39,205 nucleotides of DNA from a bacterium (GTDB taxonomy: Bacteria; Planctomycetota; B15-G4). The notes beneath the pieces were generated by a model that saw only the letters and a list, made by a program, of their open reading frames with translations, did not search any database and was not told the origin of the DNA. Shown piece after piece: positions 8,513-14,751 of the stretch. Where the stretch lies: the NCBI GenBank assembly GCA_030428785.1, contig JAUIEF010000026.1:1-39205 (forward strand), given 5' to 3'. A program made the position numbers and the translations under genes. How positions within the stretch are numbered: position 1 is the stretch's first letter; the number at the start of each line of letters is the position of its first letter.

Positions 8513-10930
8513 ATGAAGACGCTGCTTTCCCAGTTCTGCGAGGAGTTCGACGGTGTCGTCCGTCCGCTCCTCCAGCCGCTGACCCAGGCCGCCGACACGC
8601 TCAACCACGTGTCCGACAAGACGGGCGTCCGCTCGCTCCTGCCGACGGTCCTGGACGTGCGCCACCACCTGAGCACCCTCGCCGACAAGGTGGCCGAGCA
8701 GCAGGCCTACGTGCTCATCTTCGGCCCGCTCAAGAGCGGCAAGTCGACGCTCATGAACGCCATCAGCGCGGCCTACGTGAGCGAGGTCACGACGCTCCCC
8801 GCGTACCCCTGCATGGTCTACGTCAGCCACGCGGACAAGGTGTCCTTCACCGTGACCCGCTACAACGGCCAGCAGGAGGAGTTCGGCGACATGGCCTCCA
8901 TGCGCACGCTCCTCGAGTGGGCGCACAACGAGCTCGCCGACCGCATCCGCGAGGTCGAGGCGCGGCACGAGACCTTCGACCCCAACGAGCACATCCCGCA
9001 GGCCATCCGGCGCATCGACGTGCGGCTGCCGGCGCAGCACCTCGAGGAGTCGAGCGCGGCGCTCGTCGACACCCCCGGCCTCTACAGCCGCATGAAGTTC
9101 GGCTACGACCGCATGACGCGGGAGTTCCGGAACACGGCGTCCAGCGCGATCTTCGTCGTCAAGACGGACAACCTCTTCCTGGAGCAGGTCTTCGACGAGT
9201 TCGGCGACCTCCTCAAGCTCTTCAGCCGCATCTTCCTCGTGGTCAACATCGACTCGACGAAGCGCGACCTGCTGGCCGACGGCGAGCTCGGCCCGAGCCT
9301 CGAGTGCCACGATCCCGACCGGATCATCACGGCCTTCGAGAACCTCTCCATGACCGCGCCGCTCAAGGCCGCGCTCAAGGAGGGTCGCCTCAAGATCTAC
9401 CCGGTGGACCTGCTGCGCGCGGCGTCGAGCCGCGTCAAGGGCAAGGACGCCGCGGACGGCGGGCCGGCCTTCAAGGAGTTCATGAGCGACCTCACGGACT
9501 ACCTGAACAGCACCGACTACCTCGTGGCCTTCCTGGGCGACAGCCTCAAGCAGGCGTGGGGCCTGCTCGGCGAGCTCAAGAACCTCTGCGAGCGCGACTC
9601 CGTGAAGGAGCTCGGCGAGAAGGTCGTCCGGCTGCAGGCCGAGCGCGACCGCCTCGAGGGCATGGAGCAGGCCGCGGAGCGCCTCGGCGCCTGCGACTGG
9701 GACAGCTTCTTCGGCGCGCTCGGCGAGGACCTCTCGGGCATCGCCCGCGGCCGCATCGAGAAGCTGCGCGACCAGACCTCGCACGGGCTCGGTGACGCCA
9801 TGGACGCCTGGTTCGACGGCGACAGCAGCTACCAGAGCCTGCTCACGGACCTCGCGCAGCCGCTCCTCGCGCGCAGCCGCGACGACCTCACGGCGACGGC
9901 CCGCGGCGTGCTCGAGACGGTGGCCTCGACGGACACCGCCGGCGCGCAGGTCCCCGAGAAGATCCGGCAGGACCTCGAGAGCCTGGGCGTGGACCTCGGC
10001 GCGCTCGGCAAGGCCTGCCTCAAGCAGATCGACCCGGGCAGCGGCATGGCGCACGCGAACCTCGACGTGCCGACCTCGCGCATCCCCGTGAAGAAGGGCT
10101 TCCTCGACTACGTGTGCCTGCGCGGCCAGGGCAGCGTGCGGCGTCGCCTCTTCGGCCCCGAGGACGCGCCGAACCAGCCCATCCCCAAGAGCGTCAAGCA
10201 GCGCCGCCTCGGCACCGCCGGTCGCGACGCGCTCCAGGACGTCCTCGAGAAGGCCTTCGACGGCTTCTTCGAGGGCGCGCTCGAGCACCTCTCGACGCAG
10301 GTCCTCAAGCTCTACGTGGGCACCCTGCGCATGGGCATCAAGGCCGAGCTGCGCAAGATCAAGGAGGGCAACGCGCTCCGGAAGTCGTCCGTCGACCGGC
10401 GCCTCTCCGAGCTGAGCCGCGTGAGCGACTCGCTCAACGGTCTCGGCGAGGTCGTCGAGAAGGCCTGCGTCGTGCTCGGCAGCCTGTCCAACCGGTACGG
10501 CGAGACGGACCCGGCGCTCCTCGCGAAGCCCGTCAAGGAGCTCGACACGGCGAAGCTCACCACGCCCGCCACCCCGGCGAAGCCCACCCCGGACGGCGCC
10601 GCGAAGCCCGCCGGCCCGGGCGCCGCGCCGGTGGGGACCACGGGCGGGGCGAAGGACGCGACCTCCGCGGCGACCTCGAAGCCGGCGACGCCGCCCGCTC
10701 CGGGCGCCGTCCGTCGCGACCTCGAGCCGAGCCGCTCCCTCACCGCGCGTCGCGGCGACCTCCAGCCCGTGCCCGCCGGCAAGGACGCCCCGGCCTCCGA
10801 TCGCGAGTCCTCCGCGACGTCGACGAAGCCGGCGTCCTCCGGGAACGGCGCGCCGGGGGCCGCGTCCTCGACGACGTCCGCCCAGGGCTCGTCGACCGCC
10901 GAAGGCAACGGCTCCCGCGCCGACAACTGA
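8513..10930 (+). CDS. dynamin-like large GTPase with disordered C-terminal tail
   Basis: This 805-residue protein has a dynamin-superfamily GTPase domain. The P-loop is GPLKSGKST (71-79), a likely switch I Thr is at 93-94 (TTLPAYPC), and G3 is DTPGL (186-190). The G4 position reads VVNIDSTKRD (243-252), which lacks the standard N/T-K-x-D signature. After the GTPase core come long helical stretches (about 270-660), compatible with the stalk of bacterial dynamin-like proteins. The last ~145 residues are Pro/Ala/Ser/Thr-rich low complexity (KPTPDGAAKPAGPG and similar), probably disordered. No transmembrane hairpin or signal peptide is obvious. The family remodels or tethers membranes. Many bacterial members occur as tandem pairs, whereas this one is single and in its own transcription unit. 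Specific function is not predictable. Confidence 0.8.
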   Translation: MKTLLSQFCEEFDGVVRPLLQPLTQAADTLNHVSDKTGVRSLLPTVLDVRHHLSTLADKVAEQQAYVLIFGPLKSGKSTLMNAISAAYVSEVTTLPAYPCMVYVSHADKVSFTVTRYNGQQEEFGDMASMRTLLEWAHNELADRIREVEARHETFDPNEHIPQAIRRIDVRLPAQHLEESSAALVDTPGLYSRMKFGYDRMTREFRNTASSAIFVVKTDNLFLEQVFDEFGDLLKLFSRIFLVVNIDSTKRDLLADGELGPSLECHDPDRIITAFENLSMTAPLKAALKEGRLKIYPVDLLRAASSRVKGKDAADGGPAFKEFMSDLTDYLNSTDYLVAFLGDSLKQAWGLLGELKNLCERDSVKELGEKVVRLQAERDRLEGMEQAAERLGACDWDSFFGALGEDLSGIARGRIEKLRDQTSHGLGDAMDAWFDGDSSYQSLLTDLAQPLLARSRDDLTATARGVLETVASTDTAGAQVPEKIRQDLESLGVDLGALGKACLKQIDPGSGMAHANLDVPTSRIPVKKGFLDYVCLRGQGSVRRRLFGPEDAPNQPIPKSVKQRRLGTAGRDALQDVLEKAFDGFFEGALEHLSTQVLKLYVGTLRMGIKAELRKIKEGNALRKSSVDRRLSELSRVSDSLNGLGEVVEKACVVLGSLSNRYGETDPALLAKPVKELDTAKLTTPATPAKPTPDGAAKPAGPGAAPVGTTGGAKDATSAATSKPATPPAPGAVRRDLEPSRSLTARRGDLQPVPAGKDAPASDRESSATSTKPASSGNGAPGAASSTTSAQGSSTAEGNGSRADN

Positions 10931-10936
10931 TCCGGA

Positions 10937-10982
10937 GCGCCGCGGGCGGGAACAATTACGGGGTCGTAATGCCTCCCGGCGC
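10937..10982. terminator. compound stem-loop after the GTPase gene
   Basis: An outer interrupted stem (GCGCCGCGGG at 10937-10946 with CCCGGCGC at 10975-10982, two bases bulged) encloses a perfect AT-rich hairpin, ATTACG (10955-10960) / CGTAAT (10965-10970) with loop GGGT. It begins seven bases after the GTPase stop. There is no U-tract. The inner AT-rich palindrome is unusual for this GC content and could instead be a protein-binding site. Confidence 0.4.
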
Positions 10983-11133
10983 GCGTCGAGGGGCAAGCTG
11001 AAGTCCGGAAGGTCCCGACGGCTCCACGTGGTCGTGCCCGGACCCGGACCGTCGATCTTCCGAGTTGCTCTCGAGCAGGGTCGGTCGTCGGAGCGTCCTC
11101 CGGCAGGTCTTGCCCGTCCCGTCGGATCCTGGC

Positions 11134-11154
11134 GCGTGCCGATGCCCGGCACGC
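11134..11154. terminator. 8-bp hairpin between convergent genes
   Basis: GCGTGCCG (11134-11141) and CGGCACGC (11147-11154) pair perfectly around a 5-nt loop. It lies about 75 bases past the response-regulator stop on the minus strand and about 200 bases past the GTPase stop. It is a candidate terminator for either gene. The rest of the 297-base gap (10931-11227) shows no gene. Confidence 0.4.
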
Positions 11155-11227
11155 CCGTTCCCGCCCCGGCCGGCCCTGCTCCCCTCCGCGCCGTGCGCCG
11201 CAGAGCGCCCCGCCCGTCCGGAGGGAC

Positions 11228-11902
11228 TCAGCCCGTCTCGACGATGCGGTAGCCGCGGCCCCGCTGGTTCTCGATGAGCGGCGTCCCGACCGCGTCGATC
11301 TTCCGGCGCAGGCGGCCCACGTGGACGTCGAGCACGTTCGTGCCCGGGTCGAAGTCCATGTCCCAGACGTCGCGCAGGAGCTCCTCGCGCGAGACGAGCT
11401 CGCCCTTGGCGCGGACGAGGGCCATGAGCAGGTCGAACTCGCGCGGGCTGAGGTCCACGCGCCGGCCCGCGCGCTCGACGCGACGGCGGGCGAGGTCGAG
11501 CTTCACGTCGCCGTACTCGATGGGCTGGAGGGACTCGCGCCGCCGGACCACGGCGTCCATGCGCGCCACGAGCTCGTCGATCTCCGGCGGCTTGACGATG
11601 TAGTCGTCCGCGCCGAGCGTCAGGCCCTTGACCTTCTGCTTCGTGCGCGCCTCGCCGGACACGATGATCACCGGCGTCTCGTTGCCCGCCTGCCGCAGGT
11701 CGTAGAGCAGGTCCAGGCCGGACGAGCCGGGCAGCCCGATGTCGAGGAGCACGATGTCGAAGTGGCCCGCCGGGGCCTTCTCGAGGGCGGCGAGCGCCTC
11801 GTCGCCCGTGGCGGCCGACTCGACCTTCACGTCGGCGGACTCCAGGCCGGTCCTGGCGAACAGGACGAAGTCCGCGTCGTCGTCGACGAGCAGCACCCGC
11901 AC
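11228..11902 (-). CDS. OmpR/PhoB-family response regulator
   Basis: This 224-residue transcription factor has a receiver domain (1-115) with the acidic pair at residues 7-9 (LLVDDDAD), phospho-acceptor Asp54 (VLLDIGLPG), Ser82 (IIVSGEA) and Lys104 (YIVKPPE). A winged-helix DNA-binding domain follows (about 125-224: VDLSPREFDLLMAL, VLDVHVGRLRRKID, RGRGYRIVE). Phosphorylation of Asp54 would drive dimerisation and promoter binding. The GTG start at 11902 is supported by GGGAGG five bases upstream and by the receiver N-terminus beginning exactly there. No histidine kinase is adjacent. The nearest signalling gene is the divergent Hpt protein, which could relay phosphate to it. Confidence 0.92.
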   Translation of the reverse strand: MRVLLVDDDADFVLFARTGLESADVKVESAATGDEALAALEKAPAGHFDIVLLDIGLPGSSGLDLLYDLRQAGNETPVIIVSGEARTKQKVKGLTLGADDYIVKPPEIDELVARMDAVVRRRESLQPIEYGDVKLDLARRRVERAGRRVDLSPREFDLLMALVRAKGELVSREELLRDVWDMDFDPGTNVLDVHVGRLRRKIDAVGTPLIENQRGRGYRIVETG

Positions 11903-11998
11903 CGCAGCCTCCCGCAGGACGGTCCTCGAACTCGTGAATCGCCGGTCGGCGGGTGACGCCCCCAGGCGACACCCCGCGTCCCGGGCCCCAGGGGCGCC

Positions 11999-12028
11999 AC
12001 GATACCCGGCCGGCCGCCCGCGCTCCAA
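11999..12028 (-). promoter_or_regulatory. promoter of the response-regulator gene
   Basis: On the minus strand TTGGAG (12028-12023) and TATCGT (12004-11999) are 18 bases apart, about 97 bases upstream of the GTG start. The -35 is weak (TTG conserved), but the -10 matches the TATCGT used elsewhere in the window. Confidence 0.45.
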
Positions 12029-12127
12029 GCGGCACCTCACGGGATTGTCAGTACCGCGTGAAGGACCCGTTGGGGATCTTCTCCCTCGACTCCGGGCGTG
12101 GTTGATGCCTCCCGCAGCCGGGGTCGC

Positions 12128-12310
12128 GGACATCCTCCTGAGGACCCGGGAGCCTGATGCACCCGTCGACGCCCCCCCCAGAGCGTCGTCGGTCGGCGGA
12201 TCACGATCTCCCCTCTTCTCCCTTCTCCGATCCGCCGCGCGCGGTCCCGGGTCCTCAGGCTTTCCCCGATGTCCCCCCTCCGGGCTCCCCTCCGGACGCG
12301 AGCCCGGAGG
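12128..12310. ncRNA. candidate structured RNA or cruciform element (nested inverted repeats)
   Basis: The outer helix is GGACATC (12128-12134) with GATGTCC (12268-12274), continued by a perfect 15-bp pairing of 12137-12151 with 12245-12259. Inside are two hairpins. The first is 12163-12172 with 12183-12192 (nine pairs, one T-T mismatch). The second is CGGCGGATC (12194-12202) with GATCCGCCG (12229-12237), enclosing a pyrimidine-rich loop. A fourth hairpin, CCTCCGGGCTC (12277-12287) with GAGCCCGGAGG (12300-12310), lies just outside. Together they fold as a closed multibranch structure on either strand. No clear dedicated promoter is visible and the predicted starts of both flanking genes exclude it. 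It may be a small RNA, a leader from an unseen promoter, or a DNA-level regulatory site. Confidence 0.45.
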
Positions 12311-12327
12311 CGCTCCGCGCGGGCTGA

Positions 12328-12333
12328 TACGCT
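12328..12333 (+). promoter_or_regulatory. -10 box placed for a leaderless Hpt transcript
   Basis: TACGCT ends eight bases before the GTG at 12341, so transcription would start at or next to the start codon. No good -35 is visible; the hairpin 12277-12310 occupies that region. Confidence 0.4.
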
Positions 12334-12340
12334 GCGCCCC

Positions 12341-12763
12341 GTGAGCCCCGCCGACCCCGCGACGATCGACCTCGTGCTCCTCGCGCGGCGCGTCCATCGG
12401 GCGGGCGGCGACGTGCTCGTCGAGCGCACCCTCGACCGGCTGCTGACGCGCGTGCGGGACGTCCTCGCCGGGCACGCGGACGCCACGGACGGCGAGCGCC
12501 ACACGGCGTTCCACAACCTCAAGACGAGCCTCCGGACCGTGGGGCTCGAGCGCCTGGGCGACCGGGCGGAGGCCCTCGACGAGGGCTTCGAGGACCGGGC
12601 GGCGGGCGCGGCGCCGGCGGACGACCTCGACGCGCTCGTCGACGCGTTCGCCGCGGACTGGGAGCGCGCGCGGCCGGAGGTCGAGGCCCTGCGCGACGCG
12701 GCCCGGGACGGCACCCTCGTCCTCCCGCCCGTCCCCGGCGACGGCCCCGGCCGCGGGCCCTGA
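12341..12763 (+). CDS. stand-alone histidine phosphotransfer (Hpt) protein
   Basis: This 140-residue all-helical protein contains the Hpt signature FHNLKTSLRTVGLERLGDRA. The phosphorylatable His is residue 58 in the H-x-L-K-x-S motif, and the following helix has the conserved small residues and Leu. Hpt domains shuttle phosphate between receiver domains in phosphorelays. The gene is divergent from an OmpR-type response regulator with no kinase nearby, which suggests an orphan relay fed by a hybrid kinase elsewhere. I chose the GTG at 12341 over the ATG at 12269 because the upstream codons fall in the inverted-repeat block, and a -10 box sits directly before the GTG. The C-terminal ~25 residues are Pro/Gly-rich. 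The motif is clear, but the overall match was judged by eye. Confidence 0.65.
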   Translation: MSPADPATIDLVLLARRVHRAGGDVLVERTLDRLLTRVRDVLAGHADATDGERHTAFHNLKTSLRTVGLERLGDRAEALDEGFEDRAAGAAPADDLDALVDAFAADWERARPEVEALRDAARDGTLVLPPVPGDGPGRGP

Positions 12764-12809
12764 CGCCGACGTCCGCGCCCGACCTCCCGGCGCATCGCGT
12801 GACCCGCGC

Positions 12810-12843
12810 GGCCGCCAGCGGCCCGGGCGCCGGCGACGCCCGG
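12810..12843. terminator. tandem hairpins between the Hpt and HD-domain genes
   Basis: GGCCG and CGGCC form a short tetraloop hairpin at 12810-12823. It is followed by CCGGGCG (12823-12829) / CGCCCGG (12837-12843), a perfect 7-bp stem. The second ends one base before the stop codon of the convergent HD gene. There is no U-tract. Confidence 0.4.
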
Positions 12844-12844
12844 C

Positions 12845-13432
12845 TCAGCCCGCGGCCGGGTCCGGCGCGGGGCGTCCTCCGAAGCCGATCTCGTCGGCGT
12901 GGGGGCGCAGGGCCCCGATGAGGAAGTCGATGTGCTCGGCGAGGTCGACCCCGAGCAGGCGCGCGCCCTCGTGGACCTCGTGGCGCTCGACCTTCGCGGC
13001 GAAGGCCTTGTTCTTGAGCTTCTTGAGGACGCTCTTCGCCTCGAGGTCGGCGAGGCCGCCGGGACGCACGTGGCAGCAGGCGCCGAGGAAGCCCGTGAGC
13101 TCGTCGCAGGCGAGGAGCGCCTTGTCGAGCGTCGACTCGTGGGGGACGCCCCACCCCGTGTAGTGGGCGCTCACGGCGTGCGCGACCTCGGGCTCGCCGT
13201 GCTCGCGGAGCCACGCGACGATGCGCGCCGGGTGCTCGTCGGGCCACGACTCGTAGTCGGCGTCGTGGAGCAGGCCGGCGAGGCCGAAGCGCTCCTCGTC
13301 CGCGGCGCCGCTCCCGTAGCGGTGCGCGGCCGCGCGCATGGCGAGCTCGACGGAGCGCGCGTGGCGCCGGAGGGCGTCCCCCGGCGTCCACGCGCAGAGC
13401 AGCTCCCAGGCCTCGTCCCGCGTGACGGGCAA
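12845..13432 (-). CDS. HD-domain metal-dependent phosphohydrolase
   Basis: This 195-residue protein has the HD signature: His24 in LRRHARSVE, then His56-Asp57 in AGLLHDADYE. Further conserved-looking positions follow (HYTGWG and LLACDELTGF, with a likely fourth metal ligand). HD proteins hydrolyse phosphate esters, often of nucleotides; the substrate here is unknown. I chose the TTG start at 13430-13432 because the protein begins cleanly there. A TGAGG sequence lies eight bases upstream, overlapping the stop of the preceding thioredoxin gene. The ten-base gap between the two genes implies one transcript with the TlpA-like gene. No functional link between them is obvious. Confidence 0.8.
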   Translation of the reverse strand: MPVTRDEAWELLCAWTPGDALRRHARSVELAMRAAAHRYGSGAADEERFGLAGLLHDADYESWPDEHPARIVAWLREHGEPEVAHAVSAHYTGWGVPHESTLDKALLACDELTGFLGACCHVRPGGLADLEAKSVLKKLKNKAFAAKVERHEVHEGARLLGVDLAEHIDFLIGALRPHADEIGFGGRPAPDPAAG

Positions 13433-13442
13433 CGGAGGCGCC

Positions 13443-14561
13443 TCAGCCTTCCGCCGCGGCCTCGTACTCGGCGAGGTTCGTGCGGAAGGTCTCGATCATG
13501 GAGGCGAGGCTCTCGTCCTCGGCCTTCTCCGCGAGGGCGATGGCCTTCTTCTGGAGCGCGATCGCGGCCGGGACGTCGCCCTGGCGGAAGCGGATGCGCG
13601 CGAGGGTGTCCTGGATGCTCGCGTTCTCGTTGCCGGTGAGGTCGTCGGCGCGGAGGGCGGCGTCGAGGGCGAGGTCGAGGTCGCGCATGTCGGCGGGGAC
13701 GTCGCTGTCCGGCGCGACGATCCACCACGCGAAGCCCTCGAGCTGACGCGAGTCCTCGGCGAAGGTCGTCGTGACGAGCTCGCGGCCCAGCGTGGCGCCG
13801 CGCACGCCCGTCTCGTCGAGGCGGAGCAGCGCGCGGTAGCGCAGGTTGTGGTAGCCGGCGAAGCGCTCGTGGAGCGCGGCCATCTCCTCGGCGCGGTCGT
13901 GGACGACCTGCCACTCCTCGGCCTCGAGCGCGGCCTGGAGCGCCTCGTTGATGGGCGTCGCCTCCTCGAGGACGGCCATCCACGCCTCCTCCTCGGCCTT
14001 CTCGGCGGCGCGGCGCTCGGCCTCGGCCTCGAGGTCGAAGGTGCCGGCGACGACCTCGTCGACGACACGGTCGAGCCCGTCGACGGGGTGCCCGATCCAG
14101 ACGAGCGTGCCCTGCTGGTCGACGACCATGGCCGTGGGGATGCCGTTCTGCCCGCTCGCGGTCATGTAGGCCTCGGCGGTCTTGCCGTCGATGTCCGCCG
14201 CGATCGTGTAGGACATCTTCTCGCCCTGGTCGTCGACGAACTCCTGGGTCGGCGTCATCCGGGAGCGCGGCCAGATGGCGACGCCGATGACCGTGACGCC
14301 GTCGTCCTTGCGGGTCGTCGCGAGCTCGTTGATGTGGGGGATGCTCGCGATGCACGGGCCGCACCAGGTGGCCCAGAAGTCGAGGACGTAGACCTGGCCC
14401 TCCTCGAAGGAGCGGACGGCCTCGCCCTGGAGCCAGTCGACGTTCTCGAGGGCGGGGGCCTTGTCCCCGACCTGGAGGGTCACGTCGAGCGGGGCGCCGA
14501 GCGCCGTGGCGGCGAGGAGGACGAGGGAGGCCAGGGTGCTGGCGAGGCGGGACGGGGTCAC
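13443..14561 (-). CDS. secreted TlpA-like thioredoxin with long C-terminal helical domain
   Basis: This 372-residue protein starts with a signal peptide (about residues 1-23, LASLVLLAATALGAP). A thioredoxin domain of the TlpA/AhpC-TSA type follows, with WATWCGPC (Cys67, Cys70) and cis-Pro142 in NGIPTAMVVD. The second half (about 170-372) is a charged helical region, possibly TPR-like (LADIRFRQGD-type repeats, AIALQKKAIALAEKAEDE), which is longer than in simple TlpA. Proteins of this type reduce or isomerise disulfides outside the cytoplasm. The GTG start is supported by GGAG six bases upstream and by the signal peptide. A TACCAT -10 box (minus strand, 14631-14626) lies 65 bases upstream. The HD gene follows on the same strand. 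Confidence 0.85.
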   Translation of the reverse strand: MTPSRLASTLASLVLLAATALGAPLDVTLQVGDKAPALENVDWLQGEAVRSFEEGQVYVLDFWATWCGPCIASIPHINELATTRKDDGVTVIGVAIWPRSRMTPTQEFVDDQGEKMSYTIAADIDGKTAEAYMTASGQNGIPTAMVVDQQGTLVWIGHPVDGLDRVVDEVVAGTFDLEAEAERRAAEKAEEEAWMAVLEEATPINEALQAALEAEEWQVVHDRAEEMAALHERFAGYHNLRYRALLRLDETGVRGATLGRELVTTTFAEDSRQLEGFAWWIVAPDSDVPADMRDLDLALDAALRADDLTGNENASIQDTLARIRFRQGDVPAAIALQKKAIALAEKAEDESLASMIETFRTNLAEYEAAAEG

Positions 14562-14625
14562 GGGGAGCTCCGGAGTGGGGCGGGGTCTCTGGCCGGGCGC
14601 GGCCGGCGAGGACCGACGGGCCCGC

Positions 14626-14631
14626 ATGGTA
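14626..14631 (-). promoter_or_regulatory. -10 box upstream of the TlpA-like gene
   Basis: TACCAT on the minus strand lies 64 bases before the GTG start, in the 190-bp gap shared with the divergent helicase gene. No convincing -35 is seen. Confidence 0.3.
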
Positions 14632-14751
14632 GCCGCTGCGGGCGGCGTTCGGACGGATCGGCGAGCGATGTGCGTCCCGCGCGTCCGTATTGCGGCGTTT
14701 GCGGCGCGTCGTGGCACGGGCGGGGGCGAGGCGGCAGACTGGTCGGTCACC

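Larger units (their letters stand above)
11903..12340. other. 438-bp divergent intergenic region with nested inverted repeats
   Basis: This region lies between the response-regulator and Hpt genes and has no coding frame I trust. It carries the regulator promoter (11999-12028), a dense block of inverted repeats (about 12128-12310, described separately) and the Hpt -10 box. Confidence 0.6.

Noticed and set aside
12045..12080. TTGTCA with GATCTT as a plus-strand promoter for the structured element
   Set aside because: The spacing is about 24 bases and no TANNNT box is present; not convincing.
12269..12340. ATG start 24 codons upstream for the Hpt gene
   Set aside because: It lies inside the inverted-repeat block and encodes an Arg-rich stretch outside the Hpt fold; the GTG at 12341 has a -10 box directly before it.
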